Shown here: positions 1 through 11,300 of the stretch, piece by piece
How the letters are laid out: each line of letters begins with the position of its first letter
Numbering within the stretch: the first letter of the stretch is position 1
DNA from: Exophiala sp. HKRS030
Taxonomy: Eukaryota; Ascomycota; Eurotiomycetes; Chaetothyriales; Herpotrichiellaceae
Length of the DNA: 64,000 nt
Reading direction: 5' to 3'
Assembly (NCBI GenBank): GCA_023897205.1
Contig: JAHWDD010000002.1
Coordinates: forward strand, 3,472,001-3,536,000
Made by a program: the position numbers and the translations under genes
The notes under the pieces: model-generated
The model's input: only the letters and a program-made list of their open reading frames with translations
Told to the model about the DNA's origin: nothing
Databases searched by the model: none

Positions 1-3000
1 ACTGACGAACCAAAGCCAGCACTTACACTGACGCCAATGCTGTGTCACTTCGCCAGTGTTCCGTCGCCGAAAGCGTCAGCCTCGCCTTTTTCCCCTGCGC
101 GTCAAGTCGAGTGGTCCCAGCTGTCCGCGGGATTGCACCGGTACTTATTGTCGGAGCTCTGGAAGAAGTGAGTAGCCTGGCCAAGATACTCTGCACTTGC
201 AGTCCTGTCAGAAGTAGCGGCGAGTCAGGGACGGGACGACGGAGACTGCGTCATCTGTTGGGTCAGCTGAGAATGATTGCTCCAGCATGCAGACGCCGCA
301 GGCCCTGTTGCAGACACCCTACTAGAAAGAAAAATTGAGCGGTGATCAGAAGGAAAATCGAGGGAATAGAGCATCCAATAGCTCATGCCGAACACAAGGC
401 AAGCGAAGCGCCGCTCGACATCGTGCGCTACTGCAGCATGCATGATCGCAGAGGGTGGTGGTGGTGTGGGCTGTGTGGGAGGGGAACGCTGGATAAGAAC
501 GAGACATTCGTGAAATAGGCCTAGCCGATGCCAGGGTAAGCAGCATGGGGGTATGTTGCTAATGACTGACGTTTTCGACGCTCGAAGAAAGTTGCCAGGC
601 CGTTGTACGTGCCGAACCTTAACAGTGTCTCTGATGATCCTCGCATGGACCTTGAAGTGGATCTGACCCTTTGGACGGAGTGCCCGTAGTCAGGTCATCA
701 CAACTGTTTTGCTCGGACACGAGTCGAACGGAGCAGGACTGGTGGAAGAGCGATGCTTCGGACTAGATAGGCGTATTCGGTCGGCATCGCCCCAAAAAGG
801 CGGCGTACAGGCAGTCGTTTGATCAATCTCGCAGAGATGGGTTGGCACGGAAAGGTCCCCTGGACGAGTTCGCCGAAGGACAGGGGCTTGTGGTTGCCTA
901 GGCAGACGTGGAAGGAAAAATCCCTCCCGAACGAAGCTCAAGGTCCTTGTTGTCAAGATCTGGCAAAAAGCGATAGTACGGGAGGTCGAAACAGTGGTGA
1001 CACCAGCGGCCTTGTCCTCAGGGGACCCTGGTGTTCATCCCACTGTGGATCGCTTATTGCATTCAGAGCTTATTGCCAATTGAGAATGGTCGACGGGGAA
1101 GCCGTCTCCCCCCCGAACGCGCCGTCTTCCGCGCCATGGGCAAGCTTCTGTGTGATACGGCTAGGGTTGGTGCTGCAATGAGCCGCTCACAGCTCCTGGC
1201 CATCGAAGCCCTCTGCGATGGCTTGAAGCATCCAAATGAACCCTGGAACTTCTGCCAACTCCTGCATGGGTATCTGACTCACCTGACAACCTCGTATACA
1301 TGTTGACATTTAGGGGCTCTATTTCCGCACATGGTTGATGCCTTCAAATTTGGACCATGCCGACAGCGCAGAGTAATTCGATACGTACAATCCTGCCTTG
1401 TAGCCACACCCAATCCGATGGCTGAGCCCTCCGGCGTTCATCATCGTCAAATCACTCGTCCAAAAATAGCGATTGGGCCGTGGCCAATGACCCCAGGGGC
1501 GCTTACCATCAACTAGTCGCAAATCCTCTGGATGCGCAAATGAGGCTACCCTCATAGGTACTCCATCAGGATACGGTGTATGATATACATATTGTATCGA
1601 GCACTTTGGCTCCATTCGTCGGCCACCACATTCTCCAGATGATCGCCGCCTAGGTACGCTTCTTCGAGACAACACCCACAAAGGCACTCCTACGAGCACT
1701 TGTAAAGAGGAAGCATTGGCTGACCAAGAACCAGCACCCACCTCAAGGTACCATAGTTCGCTCATTTCGCGTATAGCACGGAGTAGAGCATTACAAGACG
1801 GCATCCTCGATGAAGAATCGGATCACGCATATTGTAGTAGCAGTTCCGTAGCCGAGTGGGGACGAGGACGCTGTCAGAACAACAGATTGACACCGCATGG
1901 TAGCAGTTGTGATGACCATGTGCCTAACGTGTCAATCCTCAAAGTACCGTCGATCAAAGATCACCATCACGTTGCCAAGCCTAATTCAACTTGGGCATGA
2001 TACGCACCCGTTCGCATACCTGGCTTGCACGCCTGCAGTGCGTTTACCAGGGGGAGCCTGGGATCATTGGTGTGGAACAAATACAGCCTGATGTTTCTTT
2101 ATTGCTGCCCGAAGTTACGGAACTGGAGTCGCCAATTGTTGCTCGTCATCATTCACCGCCATCTCCATGGCTGCATATTTTGAGACAGGTGATGGTGCTG
2201 TTGTGGTTGTCACCTATGATTTCAATCAAGTGCTAGTATTCCGTTGCCCATAAATTGGCTGTCGCAAGCGGCTGTCACTGAGCCGAAGCAAGGCGAAGGC
2301 GGGGTCTTCTAAGGAATCAATTCTGCTGCAGGTGGACAATCGGAGAAAGCAGTGTTTCCTTTTCATCAGAGATAGCGAAAGCGCCACAATCCATGGCGAG
2401 CGGACCCATTCTGGAAATAAGCCTCGAAGCCGTGAAATGTGTTTTGAAGTAAAGATTCAGACCGAGTTCGTCAGGCGGTGCAGAAGCGATGAAGTCCTGT
2501 GAACGTTCAGCTTCGGGACAGAGGCAGGACTTCCGCGCATCCGCCCGAAGCCAGAGTGAGAACCACACTCACAGCTAGTCCTGATTCTCGAATCATCAAG
2601 CACAAATACGTAAACTTTGGAGATCCGGATCCAGCCCACACATTGAGAGATATTCCACACCAGAATCCACCAAGCCAGGAACGAGCATAAAAGTACCACA
2701 AAAGCCGTCCAGGTAAACCGATTTGGCAACAGGCCTCCGGGAGAAGTTGCAGCATCGCTGTCAGAATATAACATCTCCGGAGTTCGGCTGATTTATGTCA
2801 AGCTGACACGCTATGCTTCGGCCACAGAGCGAGGTGGACGTCCTAGCCCAGCGCCTTGTCACGTCCAGTGTAACCAGGTGAAGCGATTCGTGTCGTCTAA
2901 TCACTTCAATCGCAGCCGAAATTCCCGCCAGACCACTAGTCGTGGGACACGTTGGGTGACATGGAGGGCTGCTTCGGGGGACAATGCCAGAAATGCAGAT

Positions 3001-4020
3001 GCAAGAACACTGGTCATGATTCCGGCCGGAACTTGCATGTGTAACCCAAGCGTCGCTGTTCTCAAGGTCTCCTCGTCGCCACGGCAATCTCGAAATGGTA
3101 AATGGTACGCAGTAAATGATGGAAAATTTGTTGCTCTGAACTCCATTCCTTGCTCCCTGGGCCGTGTAGGCATTTTGGCCGTCGGTGCCACTCCACCTAT
3201 TAAGAGCGTGACAACGTGCACCAGTAAACGAGTCGTTGCTGATACATTATCCTTTGCCGGCGCCTTCAAGGTGGTCAATTACGCACTGGAAATGTCAGAA
3301 ATTGCAAAGTTTAGCCACCATGGTCTGCCAACGGGGAGACGAGTGGTCCTGGCTGGGACTTCTGATCAAGGGCGACAGGGCTGCTGGATTCCCCAATCGA
3401 GACTCTCGTCAGTCCTGACAGTAGATGACACCTTTGTCCGGGAATACCACCCCGAGCGAGCAAGGGTTGCGACGCGCCCACCTGCCATCTGTCTCGTCTA
3501 TTGTATGGCTCTATGGTCAAAGTTGACGGCCCCGACACAACTCCCGGTGGGAATCTGATACATCGGTGACGTAGGTGCACTCACTGAACCAGAAGTTGTA
3601 GGGTTTGGAGTGCGACCAATATGGGTGATGCCACTTTGTATGCACCTGCGAAGTAGATCCAACCTGAGTTAGCGTAAGGTAGGAGGTAACGCCAAAAGAG
3701 GAAAGTATGGCGATATTTCCCTGTTCCGTATTTGTAGTAGACTGCGCTGTGATGAACTCATGGCATTCGAGTCCAACGTTCTATGTGTCTACACATATCC
3801 GACGCACCAAGCCATTTGTCGCCCTTGTCTATCCAACGTTCCAAGAACTCGATCGATGCCTAGACTCCCCTGTAAACCATCCTTCGTCTCTTACGTCCGC
3901 CCAAGTCTCTTATCGCCTACCTAGCCTGTCGATGCGAACTATGGTTTCAGGGTCCCACGACAGAGCGCGAAGGCTAGCTTTCAGCTAAGCCATTCTGACT
4001 TCGTTGAAGATGCGTCGAGG
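1..4020. other. Gene-poor stretch, no supported gene
   Basis: No reading frame here shows a recognisable motif. The longest frames (for example 2878-3558 on plus, 1319-1804 on minus) have irregular composition, no domain signature and no credible splice extensions. A stretch of plausible amphipathic sequence at about 1040-1300 (plus) could be a decayed coding fragment but has no ATG and matches nothing I recognise. The last few hundred bases are the upstream region of the Mdm1-type gene. An out-of-frame ATG at 4010 lies just before the real start. Confidence 0.5.
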
Positions 4021-7000
4021 ATGTACCTGGCTCAGAAACATGTGCTGTTCGCCGCTCTCGCAGCTTTCATTGCCTGGGGTCTTGCCGTCCGGAATCTACC
4101 TGTTCTCCGCTACCTTGGCTATGCCTTCACACTCGGCTGCGTTACGACATTGCTCTCGGTGATTGCGAGCATCACATTTACCTCTCGGGCGCGGGCAAGA
4201 TTCAATGACTTGCATAGCCTTTCTTCCAGGCCGCTTGCCCTATTAAGATCGGATCGATGGCGCTCTGAGATTGCCGCTTTCAATGCTCTCCGTAAATACC
4301 AGCCTGGACATATCTACGACAAGTCCTTTGTCGTCTCCCAAGCGCTTGATGGTTTGATCGGATTGGCACTAAGAGATTTTGTGTCGTCATGGTACGGCAG
4401 TATCACCAAAAGTCCCGTATTTTTGAACGAGGTGGACAAGAATATCAGAGCGGCCTTGGTAGAAATTCGAGACCGTGTAGTCAATGAGGATATGGTCAAC
4501 GTCATAGTCTCCAGGGTTGTACCCATCATGACCACACACTTGCGAGATTTTGACCAGGCAGAGCGTGTGGTACGAGGACGTAGCCTTAATCGAAGTGTGA
4601 CGGAGTCGGAGGAGCTGGAATTGGCTATTGCTGCCAAATACAGAGACGGAAAGCTTCATCCCGCAGCCTCTCTTGCATATTCTGACACCAAGTCCATCCA
4701 GCAAGACCATTTACGGAAGATGCTGGTTCGAATTCTGCCAGATCTTCTTCCATCGACGATGATGGGCAGCCGGGCCACACTAGTCTTGGTGAAAGAGATC
4801 GTTGCTTGCGCTGTTCTATTTCCTCTTCTCCAGCTTCTGTCAGAGCCTGACACCTGGAATCAAATTGTTGAAGCGTACGGTCGCACCACACTGCAGGACC
4901 GAAAAACCGTCCGTCGAATGAGGGCTGCTCTTGATCAGCACACTTCGCCAATGTCTACAACAAAAAGCAGTCTGGAACTGCCCCGACTGGGCCCGAATGA
5001 CAGCGAACGAGCTTTTGAGCGCTTCGTCAGAGCGATCCGTAAGACCAAAAATCTATCTGATGCGCGAAGGTTTCGTAATGTGATTGCAAGCCAGATCCAG
5101 CGCGAAGGGATGGTGGAAGGTCAGGACCCCGTCTATCTACGCAGGCTAGAAATGGCGAAAAGGGTTCTCGAACAAAAGATCTCAAAATTGAGTCAGACAG
5201 CAATGATTCCCAAAGCTACGAGTTCACAGCCTGCGCCCCAGTCAAACACTGGCGCCAAACCTCACGAGTGGACTATGGTAGAGATCATGCACACTGCATC
5301 TGGTCTGTCCTATTTCATGGAATATATGGATCGTCAGCATAAAATGGCCTCGGTGCAGTTCTGGGTCGTAGTGGACGGCTTTCGCAATCCACTGGAGGAC
5401 GACTTTGGAGATGAAATGAACCCAGCACCTCAGCAGACTTGGACAGACGCTGATCGAATGGATATCGCGCAGATCAGTGAAACCTATATGTCTAAGCCGG
5501 AATTGAATATTCCCCGAGAGTCCAAGGATGCAATCAGATCTTTCTTGATTGCTGGTCGAAAGGCAACGCCACAACAATATCGAGCTGCGAGGACCGCCAT
5601 ACTCTCGGCGCAATCTGCTGTCTTAGAAGACCTTGAAATCAATCACTTGCCCAACTTTCGAAAATCCGATTTATACTACAAATTCCTTGCTTCAGCTGAA
5701 GCATCCGCAATGCAACCCCGCCTCCAAACACCCCCAGATGCTGCTGAGCAGAATGGCATCACTTCACCGAACATGACTACGGCCAGAGGGGGCCTGTCGA
5801 TGACTAGAACTAACTCTCAGCCCGGTTTCCGACCGAAGGACTTGCGTAGAGCAGCAGTCTCTTCCTCGGATGTTCGTAGTCTTGCTTCTTCCAAGCTCTT
5901 CGATGACGCAGAGGTTGTAAAGCGCTCAGGGTCTTCAGGCCCTCTGTTCGATGATGGTTATGACACGGATCCTCTGGCACATTCGACCCAGAGCCTAGGT
6001 CAAGAATCTTTAAATGGTGATTCGGTCGACCAACGACGAGTCATAGAGAACATGGAGGCGGCCATGAACAACATCATGACTGACAGCCCGATGGAGGAAC
6101 AAAACGCTTATGACGACGATGCTCTATTCGGATCTCCGGTGTCCGGATCAAAGTCGATCAGAACAATAGATTCCCCAAGAGGCTCTCTCGATATTCAGAC
6201 GAGCGACTACACAAACAAGTCTAAACCTAGTCTAGCAACCCTAGGACTAGTCAACACAGCTTCACGAATTGGTGTTTTCTCGGACAACGATCTGTTCCCC
6301 GATGAAGAGAAGTTCATTGAGGATGAGTACGCGGACAACGATGACAGTAAAAATGAGGATGTCACAGAAGATGAGATCCATGAAGCAGCCCCGGGGGATC
6401 TTGGACTGGCTGAAGCCATTACTGTGTTGAACAATGACATCGAACGCCTTGTGTCCCAGGAAGGGGTGGTGGATGCATTGACCCGCAAGGCCGAATTGAC
6501 CAACAATGTGGCCGAGTTACGCATTCTAGGTAAATCGAAAGCAAGCTTGCAACGAGAAATTCGACGGAAAGAATTGCAGCGCCAGCAGTACATCGTCCAG
6601 GAGAGTGACAACAGTTTGTATGGTCGATCGAAGATATCAATCAAGTCCGTCGTTGTCGGAAAGGAAGACGATGGTCGCGAATTTGCACTGTACGTCATTG
6701 AAGTTCATCGGCAGGCTGGAGATCAAATGCCCGCAGCAGTTTGGGCAATACCTCGTCGCTATTCCGAATTTCACGACCTTCACCAAAAGTTACGTCGCAG
6801 ATATCCTTCGACAAGAAATCTTGAATTTCCCAGGAGAAGAATGGTCATGAAACTTCAAAAACAATTCCTACAGAACCGGCGCCTGGCGTTGGAACACTAC
6901 CTGCAGCAGCTGCTTCAGATGCCTGATGTATGCCGAAGCCGGGAGCTGAGGTCCTTCCTTTCTCAACAGAGTATCTCGTCCCATGAGGAGACAAATAGTG

Positions 7001-7695
7001 CATCCAATGCGCAGGATATAGTCAGCCGCATCTATAATTCGGTAACCGACGGTATGGACGAATTCCTGGGTAATGTCTCGGTGCTCGATCAGCTATCTGT
7101 GGCTGGTCAGAACCTTATATCTGCTGCTACCAATCAATTAGGAATGGGTCAAGGGGAAATTGTTCCTCTCGACCCAGGGCCAGTGGCGGAAGCCGAAGCA
7201 GAGTTGCAAGCTTTCGAGGACAAAGAGCTCGAACCTTTTGTGAAGCCAATCTGTGACATCTTTCTGGAAACCTTTGAGCTCAACCGAGGGAACAATTGGC
7301 TTCGGGGTCGAGCAGTGATTGTGGTCCTTCATCAGTTACTGGGTGGGACTATCGAACGCAAAATCCGGGAGATTGTGAAGGGCTTTACTACGGAAGATTC
7401 ACTGCTTCGGTATATTGACATGATTAAAGAAACGATGTGGCCTGGCGGTGGGCCCATGAGGACATCCAAACCTCGTACGCCTATCGAGAAGACTAAAACT
7501 CGAACTGAGGCAACTATGATGCTCGCAACTCTTGTGCCAGACCTGGCTGGCAGTGTAGTGGGAAGGGCAAATGCACAAGCTGCAGCTAGAAGAATTGCTG
7601 CAACTATGAATAACGCTCGACTCAACCAGCATTTGATTTTTACCATACTGGATGAGATTGTCGGAGTGCTGTTTGATCCATCCAAGAAAGCCTGA
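4021..7695 (+). CDS. mdm1: Mdm1-type sorting nexin (PXA-RGS-PX-nexin C)
   Basis: Intronless, 1224 aa. Two hydrophobic segments at residues 7-22 and 30-50 anchor the N-terminus. A PXA domain follows at about 95-270, an RGS-like domain at about 415-560, a low-complexity Ser/Asp-rich linker at 580-800, a PX domain at about 870-985 (contains the RRYSEF motif and a downstream basic RRRM patch) and a nexin-C domain at about 1070-1220. This order is that of yeast Mdm1 and animal SNX13/SNX14/SNX25, which tether the ER to vacuole/lysosome or lipid droplets and bind phosphoinositides through PX. Length matches the family. The start is the first ATG before the membrane segments. The assignment to the family is secure; the exact contact-site role in this fungus is inferred. 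Confidence 0.93.
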   Translation: MYLAQKHVLFAALAAFIAWGLAVRNLPVLRYLGYAFTLGCVTTLLSVIASITFTSRARARFNDLHSLSSRPLALLRSDRWRSEIAAFNALRKYQPGHIYDKSFVVSQALDGLIGLALRDFVSSWYGSITKSPVFLNEVDKNIRAALVEIRDRVVNEDMVNVIVSRVVPIMTTHLRDFDQAERVVRGRSLNRSVTESEELELAIAAKYRDGKLHPAASLAYSDTKSIQQDHLRKMLVRILPDLLPSTMMGSRATLVLVKEIVACAVLFPLLQLLSEPDTWNQIVEAYGRTTLQDRKTVRRMRAALDQHTSPMSTTKSSLELPRLGPNDSERAFERFVRAIRKTKNLSDARRFRNVIASQIQREGMVEGQDPVYLRRLEMAKRVLEQKISKLSQTAMIPKATSSQPAPQSNTGAKPHEWTMVEIMHTASGLSYFMEYMDRQHKMASVQFWVVVDGFRNPLEDDFGDEMNPAPQQTWTDADRMDIAQISETYMSKPELNIPRESKDAIRSFLIAGRKATPQQYRAARTAILSAQSAVLEDLEINHLPNFRKSDLYYKFLASAEASAMQPRLQTPPDAAEQNGITSPNMTTARGGLSMTRTNSQPGFRPKDLRRAAVSSSDVRSLASSKLFDDAEVVKRSGSSGPLFDDGYDTDPLAHSTQSLGQESLNGDSVDQRRVIENMEAAMNNIMTDSPMEEQNAYDDDALFGSPVSGSKSIRTIDSPRGSLDIQTSDYTNKSKPSLATLGLVNTASRIGVFSDNDLFPDEEKFIEDEYADNDDSKNEDVTEDEIHEAAPGDLGLAEAITVLNNDIERLVSQEGVVDALTRKAELTNNVAELRILGKSKASLQREIRRKELQRQQYIVQESDNSLYGRSKISIKSVVVGKEDDGREFALYVIEVHRQAGDQMPAAVWAIPRRYSEFHDLHQKLRRRYPSTRNLEFPRRRMVMKLQKQFLQNRRLALEHYLQQLLQMPDVCRSRELRSFLSQQSISSHEETNSASNAQDIVSRIYNSVTDGMDEFLGNVSVLDQLSVAGQNLISAATNQLGMGQGEIVPLDPGPVAEAEAELQAFEDKELEPFVKPICDIFLETFELNRGNNWLRGRAVIVVLHQLLGGTIERKIREIVKGFTTEDSLLRYIDMIKETMWPGGGPMRTSKPRTPIEKTKTRTEATMMLATLVPDLAGSVVGRANAQAAARRIAATMNNARLNQHLIFTILDEIVGVLFDPSKKA

Positions 7696-8425
7696 GAAGT
7701 CATAGGTTGTCGGCTAGGCTAGGCTTGACAATTCACCTCTTGATGATCATGACTTGTGGCGGAAGTTTGTGCTGGGATGTATCAAAGACAGTCGCTATTT
7801 GATGTTGATGGAGAGAATAAACTTCTTCCATACGACGACCTTATTGCAATGGATCTGCTGTTCCCGTTCTGTATACATAAACAAGCAAGCGTTTCGATCT
7901 ATTCTTTTCAATCGGATCCGTGTTTCATTTCAGATTTATGGGCTGGCAATGCTGCTCACTTCGAGACTGGGTTCGGGGACTTTTACATTGAGACCGAACA
8001 GGATGCTGCCTTTGGACATGTGTTGGTCGTTATGTTTATGTACGAGTAAAGCATACAGTCATTGGGCTTTATTATCTAAGAGAAAATCACATAATTTCGC
8101 TTCGAGACGAACAGAAGCAGAGCCTCGAGCTGGTTGATTGGACACAAGGGTTTCCAGCCTCGTCGGCGTTCTGGTGCCGAAATAACCGAAGTTACCTCGG
8201 CGAAAGTGTTCTACAAATTCCCTTTTATGGCTTCCTCCGCAACCCGCAATCCCCAAAGATCTCTCACACATCGAAATACTCTGAAGATCATACAATACAT
8301 ACCTAGGTACTGTTGCTGTCCTTCGATCGCGATCTTTGAATATATAATATAAAAAACACATCCTCTCCTATTGCCTTTCTCCTCCGACCCTCCTTTCTCT
8401 CGTCACCTCTACACAACCAGTCACC
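7696..8425. other. Intergenic, Mdm1 3' end and SDR promoter
   Basis: 730 bases with no supported gene. The distal part is the SDR promoter: an AT-rich TATA-like run at about 8339-8355, then a pyrimidine-rich tract up to the ATG. Confidence 0.6.
8338..8425 (+). promoter_or_regulatory. TATA-like and CT-rich core promoter of the SDR gene
   Basis: TATATAATATAAAA-type sequence at about 8341-8354 is followed by a strongly pyrimidine-biased stretch (8357-8420) and a CACC immediately before the ATG. TATA plus CT-rich leader is a common arrangement in well-expressed fungal genes; the transcription start itself is not visible. Confidence 0.45.
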
Positions 8426-9534
8426 ATGGCTCAACGAGCGCAGCAAATCGCCGGTCACCTAAACTACCCCTCGGGCATGCTGGCCGGGCAGGTCGCCATT
8501 GTATGTTCGAACTCGTTTTCCCTTTCTTTTCGCTTGTCCTGCCTTTGCCATACATGGCAGGTTTGACTAATACGAAAATGTACAGATCACCGGATCAGGC
8601 CAAGGCATCGGTGCTGAATGCGCCCGTCTGTTCGCCAACGAAGGCGCCAAAGTGGTAGTGTGCGATGTCGACAGCTCCAAGTCCGACGCGGTCGCCTCAT
8701 CGATCAACGCCACCACGCCCAACTCTGCCATAAGCGTGCCCGGCGACGTAACCGACCCCAACTACTTCCCCGTGCTGGTCAAGAAGGCGGCCGAGTTTGG
8801 TGGCGGGAAGATCCACATCATCGTCAACAATGCAGGATACACCTGGGACGGGGTGATTCACAAGATGGGGGACAAGCAGTGGGACACCATGCTGGCCGTA
8901 CACAACACGGCGCCGTTCAGGCTGATCCGCCAGGCGGCCCCGTTCTTCCGAGTCAAGGACGGCGAGAACAGGTGTATCGTCAACATCAGCAGCGTGAGCG
9001 GCACGCACGGGAATGCGGGACAGGCGAACTACAGTCTCGCAAAGGCCGGTGTGGTCGGACTGACCAAGACGATTGCGAAGGAATGGGGACCTCAGGTACG
9101 TTTTTGAATCCGTTGCACCCCAAAACTTGGGTGACGGCTTGTCCTTGTTTCTGCATCCATTCTCCGGACGGATGGCACCAAATCCCCCCCATCGTTCTGG
9201 ACGGGTAGACGGAGGCGCAGGTTACTGACCATGCCAATAGTTCGGCGTCCGCGCCAACACAATCGCCTTTGGTCATATCAACACGCGTCTCACACAAGCC
9301 AAGGAGTCGGGTGCCTTCATCACCACCCCGGACGGCCAGCGCATCGCTCTGGGCATCCCGTCGGCTCAATTGGCGTCCCGGAAGGGGGACGATGCTAGTG
9401 CGTACAAGGATATCCCGCTGGGACGACCTGGCACAGCCACCGAGGCAGCCGCTGCCGTGCTGGCAACGTGCAGTCCGCTTTTCAGCTATGTAAGCGGACA
9501 GACAATCGAGGTTACAGGTGGAAGATTGATATAG
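8426..9534 (+). CDS. Short-chain dehydrogenase/reductase, FabG-like
   Basis: Three exons: 8426-8500, 8586-9095, 9241-9534, giving 292 aa. Both introns are phase 0 with GTATGT..CAG and GTACGT..TAG ends. Exon 2 opens with the Rossmann glycine motif ITGSGQGIG, followed by the NNAG motif, the catalytic Ser (NISSVSG) and YSLAK with catalytic Tyr and Lys. The C-terminal exon has the VTGGRLI ending typical of classical SDRs. These features define an NAD(P)H-dependent carbonyl reductase of the 3-oxoacyl-ACP reductase type. Some peroxisomal or mitochondrial fungal reductases look the same, so substrate and compartment cannot be read from sequence. ATG is in CACCATG context. Confidence 0.92.
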
Positions 9535-10047
9535 AGAAAGCGTAGTCTGTAAAAAGTGAGCTGATTAGAAAAGGACTTTTGAACGGATTTTACAAATGAC
9601 TTGGTTCCAATTTTTACTCTGTAACGTCAATTTTCTATCTGGATGCACCATCCCTAGATATACTTGTGAGTCTCTGCACACGAGTCTTGATGTCGTAGTC
9701 GTCACCATCCCTGATGGATTTATGCGTGTCAAGTCGATTTTTCCATCGCCTATCAAAGCTTTTGTATTGTTCGCACAGAGACACAGCCACACAAAGGCAT
9801 GGATGAGAGTTGATACGATTGTGTAGGGGGAAAGAATAAACAGCCAAAGATGTCAAAGACGTCTCAATGGGGACAAAGGCTCAACACATGTTCGTCTTCA
9901 TCGCTTGGTAATTGTTGCCTTGTCCGTCTCAAGACAAAGGATGCTTTTGGTAAGGAACACGTCAGAATCGGTTCATGCTTCTCGATAAAAAGTAATGCAG
10001 CCTCGGAGGTCCGTGACACCCTGAGAGAACCAAACCGATACAACATA
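9535..10047. other. Intergenic, nothing recognised
   Basis: 513 bases between the SDR stop and a weak candidate frame. An in-frame ATG at 9850 would lengthen that candidate, but the sequence before 10048 looks non-coding. Confidence 0.4.
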
Positions 10048-10662
10048 ATGTCGTCCAAATCAAGCACGACCACGCCGCTGGCCGACGATTACTTCATCTC
10101 CGGCCATCTTACCTTGACTAAAGAATCCGATAGATACGAGACCAGGAGCTGGTCATTGCATCTAATATCGAACAACGACCGAGACCGGGAAGGCATGCCA
10201 TCACCAGGAGTTTATATGAGCAGACTAGAAGTGCCTCTTCTGTCGGCAGCCGAGCCAAAAGCAGGTAGGTCGAGACTTGATGTCAAGGGATTTGTTGGAA
10301 ATGCAGATGCAAGGGCAAGCGATACCCAGAAAGACGCGCGAGTCCTTCTCAAGCCCAAATTGCGCATTCAGACTGACATCCCGCTGCCATTGTTCCCGAT
10401 CAAGGCTGACCAAGCAGAACCTTCAGCGTCGTCACTTACCAAGTTCCAGGAATCGTTGGAGCGGACGTTCCCTCAGATGTCACCACGACGCGCCGAGCAT
10501 CGCACCCCAGAGATCCAAATCAACGGTCAAACGATCGGAGAAGAGAACAAGACGAAACAGCGGGAATTATCGAGTCCTGTTCGAGAATGGCTGGAAAAGC
10601 GTGGTGACAAAGCTCGTGCGAGGAAGACGGGGAGGTGGATCGGGATGTGGAAGCAGATGTGA
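10048..10662 (+). CDS. Possible small hypothetical protein
   Basis: An open frame of 204 codons from the ATG at 10048. I recognise no family. It is polar, with a stretch of alternating Pro/Leu/Ile in the middle and a strongly basic C-terminus (KRGDKARARK). The frame is open further upstream to an ATG at 9850, but that part looks random. The C-terminal third has amino-acid composition compatible with a real protein. No transmembrane segment or signal peptide is seen. It may equally be a chance ORF. Confidence 0.3.
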   Translation: MSSKSSTTTPLADDYFISGHLTLTKESDRYETRSWSLHLISNNDRDREGMPSPGVYMSRLEVPLLSAAEPKAGRSRLDVKGFVGNADARASDTQKDARVLLKPKLRIQTDIPLPLFPIKADQAEPSASSLTKFQESLERTFPQMSPRRAEHRTPEIQINGQTIGEENKTKQRELSSPVREWLEKRGDKARARKTGRWIGMWKQM

Positions 10663-11300
10663 AGCATAGACATTGTATGAGTAGGAAAAGACATGGAGAT
10701 AGATTGAAGAACGACTAGGAGTACCTTATGTGAATAACAAGAACGTCCTCCCTCCGGACAAATGACTGTGGAGGGCGGCAAGACTGCCAATCTGGGGTTG
10801 AACATTATATAAGGCGGAATGAAGTCCCGATGTTGCTTATCAAACCATCGGCGACTTTGTTTGGTGCGCTTCGGATTGACATTCGCACCGCATCATACGG
10901 AGTACAAATGGCTATTATTATTGTAGGAAATTGTCGTAGTAGATCCTTCTACTCGTACTACGGAGTGAGTCTTCCGCACCCACTAATAAATTCCCCCCTC
11001 AAGTCATTCCGATATACTGTAGTAGACACGGTCCGTCCATCGGAATCATCCTCGTACTCCCGTACATAACATGGTTATTTTCTCCACGTCTTCTTACCTC
11101 CTTCTACAGTCCTTTTAATTTTTCCTCTGACATCCACGCCTTTTGCAGGTTGCTATCTCGCGATTTTCGCCCTCTGGCTACTCCGCCGCGTTCGGTATAG
11201 CTGCTGCATCATCTTTAATTTCGTGGTGGTGAGCTGGAAAATGTTTTATTCTTGACCCAAAAACGGTCCAACCCTGGAAATTCGACACAATCATATCAAC
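10663..11300. other. Intergenic, MFS promoter
   Basis: 638 bases without a gene. It contains copies of the ACGGAGTA/TACGGAGT element at about 10897 and 10959 (the same short motif that clusters at 41690-41990) and AT-rich leader sequence close to the MFS ATG. Confidence 0.5.

Noticed and set aside
2878..3558. 226-codon frame on plus in the gene-poor left end
   Set aside because: Irregular composition, no domain and an equally long frame on the opposite strand; not supportable as a gene.
7756..8049. 97-codon frame after the Mdm1 gene
   Set aside because: Starts with GTG rather than ATG and lies in the expected 3' untranslated region.
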